64,000 nucleotides of DNA, taken from NCBI RefSeq assembly GCF_020184175.1, contig NC_065530.1, positions 47,593,260 through 47,657,259 of the forward strand. The letters run 5' to 3'. Shown here in pieces: positions 52,001-61,318 of this stretch; position 1 is the first letter of the stretch, and each line of letters opens with the position of its first letter. Below the pieces are notes generated by a model. That model searched no databases. It saw nothing but the letters and a program-made list of their open reading frames with translations, and had not been told where the DNA came from. This DNA comes from Aphis gossypii. Lineage: Eukaryota > Arthropoda > Insecta > Hemiptera > Aphididae. The position numbers and the translations under genes are program-made.

Positions 52001-54506
52001 GTTTTAGGAGACACACAAGTGTGCCTGATTGAAGTATGTTTTGATATTAAATTTAAAAATAATGGTGAATCATAAAAACAAAACTGAATGAGTTAAAACT
52101 AACATGCTAACTTTTCTTCAATATTTTCTATAGTTTTTCTTATGTTAATAAAAAATAAAAACATATTTTTTATATTACTTCGATAAAGATTTTTTACTAA
52201 AGTGCTACAATACAAGTTTTGGAGCTCATATATAAAAGTTAACATAATTAAAATCTTATAAAAAATGAAATGTATTCCTTATTTTATTTAAGACAACATG
52301 AAATAAAGCGCTGCATGTAAAAATAATATACTATTAAAGTCTTGGGTACAAATGGGGCATTTACTAATTGAGCCCGAGGTTAGAAAACTAATAGTTTATG
52401 AGAATTATGAATTGAGTCCGAGGATAATTTTGACTAAAATACAAAATACAAAATCAATTGTCCAGACACAGCAAAAATTATGATGTGCAGCATTAAAATA
52501 TATGTTATTCTCACACTTTGTCGTGAGTCAAAAGCCGCTTCGTTTGGATGCACCTTAATATTATACATTTGGTTGTATAGAGACATGATATAGTCAATAC
52601 ATAACACAATAACTAGATTTGAATATATACAATGTTTATCCCATTAATTTTTACCAGTATAAAATTTTTTATTATATTACCAATGTTTTCTATCAATTTT
52701 CAAAACTTAAAAACATAATATTAAAATATTTTGTAAATGTCCTAACTTTTGTAAATATACTCCATCAAAAAATAATAATTACAATAGAATCAGATCCAAA
52801 TAAAGAAGATTAAAAAAATCTAATTTGACTTATACTGAACTCATGGAAGTATTTTATACACACTTTGTTAATGGGATCAAAAGTAGTGGAAATAGTAAAA
52901 AAAAAAATATTTAAATATGTTGATTGAAATTCTGTTATCACATATTATTATTGGTCCTTAGAGAATAGATTGTTTAGAGCTTAAATGAATTAAAAAATAT
53001 GTTGATTAATGATTAAAAATTTTATATTTTAGCAATCTCGCAATGAAATAACTATTACACCAGTTCAGAGTACATCAATGTCTTCAACTTTTCAACAGAA
53101 ACCAAGTTGTTCGTCAAATATGCCAGTAAGATTAACCTGCTTTAAAATATTGACAATAGTGTTGTTAATTTTGTTTTGTCTTATTTTTTTAGCCTGCTCA
53201 AGTAGATGATGAAGACGCATCTGATAGACTGGTTATTGATGAAGGACAAGATGTTATGAATGCAAATTCTCCATCTAGTGCTCCACAGTGTCAAGGTTGT
53301 ATGCAAAAACCAGCACAGTTTGTCTGTGCTGGATGTGGTAATCAATGGTACTGCAGCAAAGATTGTCAAGTATGTCATATTAAATTTTTTTATTATTGTT
53401 TTTTGATTTTTTGTTATTCAAATAATATTAATTTACAAACATGTGTATTCTTGATAAGTTATTATTTTTTTTTTAAAAAATTCTACATTATTTAAATTTT
53501 GATTTTAATGTTTTTATATAAAATTATTATTAAAAATTATTAAATTATACCTATTTTTTATGAAACTGGTCTAGGGCAATTGTAGGAAAACATTTAGTTA
53601 AAATTTGTATAATTTTTAAGCACAAATTATGCAATAAGAATGTTAGCATTTGTACCGAAGTCATAATTATAAATTAAATTGTTTTTATGAAAATATCTAT
53701 TGATATTCATATAGTGTAAACATTTATTTCACCCTCGTTTTTAAAGCTTAAGATCAAAATATGTAATTTATTAAATTGCTTTTTTTTTTTATTTAAAAAT
53801 AACCAGTTTGTTACATTACTCTCATGGAACAACAACTTACTAATAACCCCTCTTTTGATACATAAAATGCCTCTTGCTACACAATTAGCTTTTAACAATA
53901 ATACTCGAGTGTGAGACTTGAATCTATTAGTTTAGTAAAAAAAAAATAGTATAAAAACAAAAAAATACAGTTAAATATTTTATATAAACAATAAAATATT
54001 TGAATTTTTTGCATTGTAATGTACATTTAAAATAAAATTTATTTAGAAATTTCAAATAGTGATAGTTGATTAAGATTACAAATGAAAAAAATGTAAACAA
54101 TCATAATAAAATCGTGATTTTTTCTCAATTAGTGAAAAATAAATATTAAGTTGTATTAAATTATAATATATCAAAATATCTGATAATTATTTATTTGTTT
54201 AGTTTTTATTGTGCGGAAGTAGATATATAATAAGTATTAATTATTGACATAAAACAGATATTAAATAATTAGAAAAAATAAATTCTTATCTACAAAATAA
54301 ATAGAATAAAATAAAATGATTTTATACTTAAGAAGCTGATCTGTTATGTATTTATGATAAAAAAAAAAATTTATGTATGTATTTTTACTTATATCTCGAG
54401 TTCATCGTTATAAGTATCAAACTTTTTTAACTAAAATTTTAATTTAAATTTATTTTATTTACAGATCGATGCTTGGGATGATCATTCAGAAGTCTGTAGC
54501 GGTTAA
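49013..54506 (+). CDS. MYND zinc-finger protein with coiled coil and poly-Gln (complete, eight coding exons)
   Basis: Exons: 49013-49798, 49864-50304, 50376-50817, 50908-51108, 51663-51829, 53033-53125, 53193-53369, 54465-54506. Every intron is GT-AG, phases agree, and the sum is 2349 nt, giving 782 residues and a TAA stop. Residues 1-262 are very acidic and Glu/Lys-rich, probably disordered. Residues about 305-385 form a coiled coil (around LNRNVEKIQNEIKVITEIAQ). There is a basic patch RKRSAASH near 269-276, a poly-Gln stretch (Q7-L-Q2-I-Q7) at about 597-615, and a Ser/Pro-rich middle. The C-terminus is a full MYND finger: C743-x2-C746-x8-C755-x2-C758-x5-C764-x3-C768-x7-H776-x3-C780. MYND fingers bind PxLxP-type peptides, so a nuclear co-regulator or adaptor role is inferred. 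The start is the first ATG after the acceptor at 48990. I do not recognise the specific orthologue; the LARLLTAPER block is probably conserved. Confidence 0.88.
51022..51091 (+). repeat. CAG/CAA repeat encoding poly-Gln
   Basis: Mixed CAG/CAA codons give Q7-L-Q2-I-Q7 inside the fourth coding exon of the MYND gene. Mixed codons make it less slippery than a pure triplet run, but its length is likely to vary between individuals. Confidence 0.8.
51830..53032 (+). other. Largest of the early introns of the MYND gene
   Basis: AT-rich intron of about 1.2 kb between the fifth and sixth coding exons. The stretch near 52350-52440 (agtcttgggtacaaatgggg and following) looks like a transposon fragment, but its ends were not found. 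Confidence 0.5.
53370..54464 (+). other. Last intron of the MYND gene, splitting the zinc finger
   Basis: About 1.1 kb of AT-rich sequence between the exon carrying the first six Cys ligands and the final 42-nt exon carrying His776 and Cys780. Read-through of this intron would produce a protein lacking the last two ligands. Confidence 0.7.
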
Positions 54507-55360
54507 ATTTGTTTTTTAAATGTGACGTTTGTGCCAAAAAAGATCTCTTAAAGATTAATCTAAACAATTTGAAACTGGTAGCAGGCTACTAAATTCATTT
54601 CAGTAATTGACTTTGGTCTAGAATAAAGGACCTTTGATACAAATCTAAGTCAATTAACTATGTTCACGTATGAATGTTTAATATGTGTGTGAATGTTTAA
54701 CATTTATGCGCATAAATTTAATCTTTATTAAGAACTGACGAATTGTTATATATCTATTTATATGTATGTGTATATATTATTTCTATTTTTTTTTTTTTTT
54801 TATAAATTATATATTATATGTCTTAATAATTTCCTAATTCCACCACTAGCTTAACTGTGTGTGAGTGTGTTAGAACCATAGTCTTGTGTCGAATATCTAT
54901 AATACTGTTGGGTCAATGACTGTTAATTAATCCACCCACTGTATGCTTGTTGTTATATTGATATGAGTACAATTTTTTTCAATGTAAAATGGAGACAAAT
55001 TTATAGTGGCTCATAATTATCGTTTTGAATTTACTCGTGAACTTGTGCACCTGCTTAAAATACTAAAATATTTAAATTAATTTTACCGACCATTAAGGTT
55101 TCCATTACTTGTTATAATATTATTGTATTGTAAATTGATTGATTAGTTGTTAGGATTTGTTTGTTTGTTTATTATTTATATGTTTTTTTTCTATTTTATT
55201 TATTCAGTTTTCTGAGTTGTAATATTATTTAAATTTAAAACCCTAATATCACATTCGAAATGTGGATAAAAACCATGCATTGATACACAGTTGTATGTAT
55301 ACACTATAATGTTATATATTATAACATATTAATTAAATAAATGGAATATAAAATAATATT
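54507..55360 (+). terminator. 3' UTR with two polyadenylation signals
   Basis: AATAAA at 54622-54627 could end a short 3' UTR of about 140 nt. A second AATAAA at 55336-55341 would give a UTR of about 850 nt. The interval is T-rich and non-coding. Two signals suggest alternative 3' ends. Confidence 0.55.
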
Positions 55361-55399
55361 TTATTGGAACATATTAAGAATCAAGTGTTTTTCTCTTTT

Positions 55400-55525
55400 G
55401 TTGTCATTTTTTGTTGCCTAGTAACGTCCTGTACACAGTTTGATATGTACCACGTCTGTTGTTTAGTTTGTGCTACTGTGCAAGTGTTGTCAGTCAAATA
55501 ATTTTAATATCTCAATTTGTATGAG
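55400..55525 (+). other. Candidate first exon of a downstream gene
   Basis: A moderately GC-richer segment (around gttgcctagtaacgtcctg) begins within about 60 bp of the MYND gene's distal 3' end and stops at a textbook donor (TATGAG|GTAAGT at 55526). An ATG sits five bases before the donor (55521), which could be a start codon split from the rest by the intron, or irrelevant. No later exon is recognised in the window. Confidence 0.35.
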
Positions 55526-56800
55526 GTAAGTGTTATCAAATAATAGTAATTTAAATCTTGAACTTGAATAATTATTATACATTCTTAATGATGAATAATA
55601 TAAATAATATAGAGTTTTCAAATGTCATTTAAAATATTTTGGTGTAGACATTAATGGTATAGACTATATTTCTATATAGACATTAATTACATTTTGACAT
55701 AAACTTTTTAGGCTTAGTTTATAATGGTGAAATTATGGCTTTATTTATTCAAAAAATAATATGATGTATTTAAATATAATTAAGGTAAAATAGAAGTTTT
55801 TAATTTTATAACTAGGTGTTTTAAGTGTAAGAATTAAGTACATTTCACAATTAGAACTTAAGTAGATTTTGATAAGAGGATTAGTATTTTAGTACAAATT
55901 TCATTATAGACTTCAAACAATACCTTTCATCTCAATGTACAGTCTTACTAGCTACAACAGAGTATGATAAAACAAAATGGTACTTATCCACTTTTCCACT
56001 CGATAAACTAATTTATTCCAAGAATTACCTTGTAAGAAAATTGTTTTTCAAAATTACCTAACTTGATCAGTTTTCTAATTAATTGAATAATTTATTGAGA
56101 TAATTTCATTTGTTCTAGTTAATATGAATAGGTAACATTATTATGTAGAGTTAAAATCAGATTTATACCTAAAAATATGTAATTTAATATCTATAATTGT
56201 AGTGTGCAATCAAAACTAATTATATAATTATTTATTTTTTTGTATAATATAAATATGAGTGATTTAGTTGAGATGAACATATAATTAGGTACCTATAGTA
56301 TTGGTAGGTATCAACTAAAAATACAATTTGTGTGAAATATTAAATAGTAAGCATTAATAATAAATGTTATTTTTTTACAAAATATTTAGGTAGGTACTAG
56401 GTACCTACTATTAATAAAAATGAAAGTTTCATTTTCAGTATATCTGACATTTTTGAACCTTTCACTTATTTACAAAAATCTGGTATTTCCATCTAATCAA
56501 GAGTTTTGACGAAAGGTCGATACTAATAAATTTCATAATTTTGAAATTGCTTATCTGTCAATAAATAATATTAACATTTATATTATATTATGTGCATTGG
56601 AATATTGGATCATAGGTAGTTGTGTATTATGTACGTTGACCGTCATCTTATATGTATTATTGTTTGTAATACCTATTATAATATGATAGATTAGGCCTGT
56701 TCGATTTAATCTTCAGCGTAAGTCAAAACATTTCCCAGATTAAAAGATAGCTAACAAAGTTCGCCTAAAACAAAAATCGAAACTAGGTATCGTCAATAAT
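55526..56800. other. AT-rich DNA with several TAGGTACCTA-like words
   Basis: No exon recognised. Palindromic TAGGTACCTA-type words are frequent, for example near 56287 and 56390-56411. Confidence 0.4.
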
Positions 56801-57101
56801 TAGTGGCTTAACTTTAAAATTTGGGCTTAAGAGCGATATTTTTAACGACCCCTTCTCAACCATCCGTAATATGTACACCTAGTTAAATAGGTAGGTATGA
56901 GAAGAGGAGCATACCTCTTTTCTAAAATTATTTTATACAGTTTTAAAAAATATTTTATTAACTTAAAAAAATAACAATTTTGAAATATTAAAAAAAAAAA
57001 AAATGAATGATATAACAGTTTATTATAAATTATTAAAAGAAAAACAATGTATAACTTTCGGGCCTACTTGTACTTCCTCATTCTTCTTAGTTACGCCACT
57101 G
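56801..57101. mobile_element. 301-bp hAT MITE with perfect 8-bp target duplication
   Basis: Exact TCAATAAT duplications flank the element (56793-56800 and 57102-57109). The left end TAGTGGCTTAACT pairs with the right end (reverse complement CAGTGGCGTAACT). The interior is AT-rich with an A-run of about 14 near 56990 and no ORF. Confidence 0.78.
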
Positions 57102-57109
57102 TCAATAAT

Positions 57110-59540
57110 GTATCATATCTGTTCACTTAAAAAAAAAAATCAGTAGGTAATAAAAATTTAATTATCTAACTTTTATACACTTCCGCAACTACTGATTTTT
57201 CAAAAAAAAGGAAACAATACATTCTTTTCGATTAGCAGTCAGATTATTTATCTTATAGGTACGTATCATATCTTATATCAACCTAATTGTATAGGTACAT
57301 GATGTTTGATATTTTAGGTAGGTACATGATAATTAGTATTGTTGTCCAAAATAAAATGGGTATTACAAGCAATCAAACATTTATTTTATCACTATCGCCA
57401 AAATCCCAATAACCACGGCTATTATATTACAGTATTGACACAACATTTTATAGCTATTATATAAAATAATTAGATAAGCCTACACCTTTTACTAATAAAA
57501 TACAATATTTTATTATGTCAAACAACTCTGAAACGCGATTAGCAAGACAAGGCGTTTTATTGTTTATTTATAGTACGTGAAATTTGAAAATGTTTCAAAT
57601 TTGTACAACAGAAGTTTTGTAACATTTTCCTATTTCCTGTAAGACAGTTCAGTTTCTTTAATGCCGTAGACCGAATTAGACCGATACATTAGATTGCAAT
57701 CAAAACTTATTTTATAAAAAAATCGAAAAAAGGAATTTGATAAAACCATTTGGAAAGTTATTGGAGATCAGAAAAACGAACTTTCTGAGCAGTTAACTTA
57801 AATATTAATGTTACTTTTGGTTTTTTCATCACGTGTTGTTTATTTTCAAAAATAAGTTTTAATACTAGAAAAAAATGATTTATTCGTTTCAGTTACAGAT
57901 TTAATGTTAAAGCCGTTTAAGGTCTCAAATTTTAAATTGGTAAAATGATAATTTCTTTGGAATTACAGTAACTACACGGCTATCTAATTTTACTATCAAC
58001 AAAAAAGTATAATATTGAAGTCTGTGCACTTAATAGATACTTAAAGACATAATTATAATTTATAATATATCTAATAGTGGGACACTAGGACTCCGTTCGT
58101 GATAATAAAGAATGAATGACACGTGTCTATTTAGGATCTAGTGTAATATATTATATAATATGTATACTATAAAAGTAAAAATTGATTTGCATTATTATTA
58201 TTAAATATAATAGATAAGTACGTCGTGTTAAAGTTAAAAATAGGATTCAAAATTGAATTTCAGTTAATAAATTCATATTTCAATATTTTAATCATTTATA
58301 TTTTATGAGTTCGTGAAAGGAAGTTCTAGAAAAAATAAATTCCACGATTAGTTTTTTGTTGTTGTCACTATAGAAAATTAAATTAATAATAGTGTTTAAA
58401 ATGATTTTTTTGCAATTATAGTGAAAAAAAATTCTTTTTAAACGTTTCATAAGAAATTTGTAGGTATTTTACTACTATGAAATAACTTGAAGCTAAACTC
58501 AAAAACGTATAAATAATAGTTATATTTTAATATTTAATAGGTAGTCAAATTAGTTTCCAGATCAGAAATTGATGCACATGTATGATGCATAATATATAAC
58601 GTTTTGAATATACGACATTTAAGGGTGCGTAGAGAATTATAATAAAAATGACTTCGTTGATATAAGAATAGTGACTTGAATTACATTTTGAAGTGGGAAT
58701 GAATTTTTTACTTGGAACTACACATTTAACAGTACTTTATTTTACATTTTAATGTATTTTCACAGTAGTCAAAATTAAATTTTTTCATGTGAATATTTAT
58801 TAGAATTTAGAATTTTGAAATATATTAAAACTATAAATAGAATGGAAAAAAATTATCATATTTATGTAATATGGTTGTATAAAGACGGAGTATCTACCTA
58901 CTTCTCAAAAAAATTATATTTTACAATAATTTGAATAAACATAATAATAAAACTAAAAATTATAATAGGTATGTAAATGTAAAACAATAATATAATAATG
59001 GAATGATGAAAACCCAATTTTTAAGGAGATTATATAGGTAATAGAAAAACGGTTTATTGAAAAAATAGACCATTTAGCTAGTAAGCTATACAGTTAACTT
59101 ACACTTAAATCATGAAACCAAATGTTATTTTATTAGGAAGACATCGTAGCATTTTTATTTATACATTTTGGCTAGTGCTTACCTAGAATCGTATTGTTAT
59201 ACATAAAATAAAGAACGATTGATTTGAACACGTGTATTACTGCGATGAGGCGTATTGTGTAATAATGCCATAATTAAAATGACGTGTTTTTTCCAATATA
59301 GGTAAGTACTATTAATATATTGTATAGCTTTAGGTTTAGTCGATGCAGTTATTATTCGAATTTTTCTGTATACCATTTCACCAATGAATAGGTACTTATT
59401 TTATTAATTATAATCGATCGTTCGGACCCCCAAGTATTTTATAATACTCAAAGCTGAACCCGTACACTTCGTAGCTCGTTAAAAATTCTACCTCTTATAT
59501 GTCTCAAACTGTGTGTTAAATTTATTACCTGTGAAATAAT
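57110..59540. other. AT-rich DNA
   Basis: No supported gene or repeat structure. Confidence 0.4.
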
Positions 59541-59982
59541 GAATTCTGTCTGTTTGTTTGTTTGTCCATTATGTATTCCTAAACGGCTGGACCGGATTCG
59601 ACGAATCAATTTGGTACAGAGATATATTGACCTATGGGCTAAGTTAAAAAGTGATAGGCCCAATCTCGGGAGATGCTCAAACAGACATTTTGAGATGGAA
59701 ATGTTTGTTTGCAGATGGTTGTTTTCATGGCAACAAGCAAAGTACACATGGTAACAGATAATAGTTATTATTATTGAAACTGATAGCAACCATCTATAGA
59801 CAAAAATTTCCCATCGTAATTATCAAAATGTCCGTTTGAGTACCTTCCGGGGTTGGGCCTACTACTTTTTAACTTTTTAGTCTATCTTCTGCCCATAGGT
59901 CTAATATAAATCTGTACCAAATTTCGTCGCAATCGGTCCAGCCGTTTAGGAATGCACAAAGAACAGACACAAACAGAAATCC
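59541..59982. mobile_element. Inverted-repeat element with AACGGCTGGACCG-type ends
   Basis: The left arm contains CCTAAACGGCTGGACCGGAT and TTTGGTACAGAGATA. The right arm, reverse-complemented, contains CCTAAACGGCTGGACCGATT and TTTGGTACAGATTTA, then a shared block equivalent to cctatgggc … ttaaaaag. The arms are about 140-150 bp around a short centre. The AACGGCTGGACCGATTT word is, from general knowledge, common in insect non-autonomous elements, but I cannot name the superfamily. No target duplication was resolved. Confidence 0.6.
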
Positions 59983-60735
59983 ATTTATATATAATATGTC
60001 GTAGGCATATAGTCAAATAAGGCATTTTACTAAATGCCTATAGGCATTAAGAATTTATTTTTTATGCAATTTCACTATCTGCCTAGATATTTAGTCAAAT
60101 GCCTAGTCGTTTTATTAAATTACTAGGCAATTTAACTAAATGCCTATTTCAAGTCAGGAAAATAATAAAAATCAAGCATTTTGTATTATTTTAAACATTT
60201 AACTATATATTTCTATAAATAATTTATTGCTATTTTATATGAAAAAAACTATGTATTATTTATTAATATATAAAACATGTAGGTATATTAAATATTATGT
60301 TTAATTTCATACCCATAGGTACTATTACTTTAAAACTTAAATCATAAATATATATTATATATACTTAGGAAATTACTAATTAGATGTGATAGTACGAGTG
60401 TAAAAAATGATTAAAAAGGTTATATTATAATTACAAATGTTTGTTAATTTTTATTTATTACTCATTGTTACATCTAAGTAATTGTTTCGTGGCATTTGCT
60501 GGAAAATTGAATATTATTTTTAAAACATAACTTACAATTCAATATAGATAAGGTTCTCATACAACCAAATAGATAACTATGTTAATTTTATTTTCCAAGG
60601 TAAAACCAATAGAACTTTTATTTATATTTAATAATTATATAATATATAGTACTCACTACTTAGTACTAGTACTATATAAGACTATAGGGTATATAATATT
60701 ATATTCGTATTATCGTCTACATCTATCACACCTAA

Positions 60736-60910
60736 CAGTGGCGAATTTAGGATTTGTTTTTTTTCGGGGGGGGGGGGGGGCAATATTTTTTTACATTAGT
60801 ACATATTTTTATAAAAACACTTATATTAATATAATGGTATTTTAAAATATATTATTATATGGTCATGGGAAGCCTAGGCCCCTCTGGCCTCCTCCTTAAA
60901 CCCACCACCG
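60736..60910. mobile_element. 175-bp hAT MITE nested in the larger inverted-repeat element
   Basis: Left end CAGTGGCGAATTT and right end (reverse complement CGGTGGTGGGTTT) match the family of 42486. The flanks ACACCTAA and ATACCTAA differ at one of eight bases, consistent with an aged 8-bp duplication. A G-run of about 16 (60766-60780) is the left subterminal block. Confidence 0.65.
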
Positions 60911-61057
60911 ATACCTAATTATTGATTAGTATAATTACCTATATATATATTTATTTATGATTTAGTTTTTAAAACAATAGTACCGAATACCGATATGCAC
61001 GAAATTAAACATATTTCATTTTCCTACGTGTTTTACATATTAATAGATAATACATAG

Positions 61058-61058
<1 letters not shown>

Positions 61059-61087
<29 letters not shown>
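61059..61087. repeat. (TA)n microsatellite
   Basis: Uninterrupted TA run of about 14 units within the interior of the 59998-61318 element. Confidence 0.85.
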
Positions 61088-61094
<7 letters not shown>

Positions 61095-61318
61095 AAAACA
61101 ATAAATAATTAATAGAAAACATAGTCGAATGTTTAAAATAATACAAAGTGTTTTATTTTTATTATTTTCCTGACTTGGCATTTATTTAAATGCCTAGGCA
61201 TTTGACTAAATATCTAGGCGGATAGTGAAATTGCATAAAAATTAAATTCTTTGACTATATGCCTAGGCATTTAGTAAAATGATTAAAATGCCTGATTTGA
61301 CTATATTATGCCTACGAC

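Larger units (their letters stand above)
59998..61318. mobile_element. 1.3-kb inverted-repeat element with repeated TGCCTAGGCA motifs
   Basis: Begins GTCGTAGGCATA and ends in its inverted copy TATGCCTACGAC. Arms of about 190-210 bp (59998-60205 and 61130-61318) are strongly similar, and each carries several copies of TGCCTAGGCATTTAGTCAAA-like units built on the palindrome TGCCTAGGCA. The interior is AT-rich and non-coding and contains a nested hAT MITE (60736-60910) and a TA microsatellite. Target duplication is unclear (5 of 9 at the flanks). Confidence 0.65.

Noticed and set aside
59539..59754. 71-codon frames on both strands with Cys and Trp residues
   Set aside because: They lie within the arms of an inverted-repeat element and reflect the arm sequence, not a gene.
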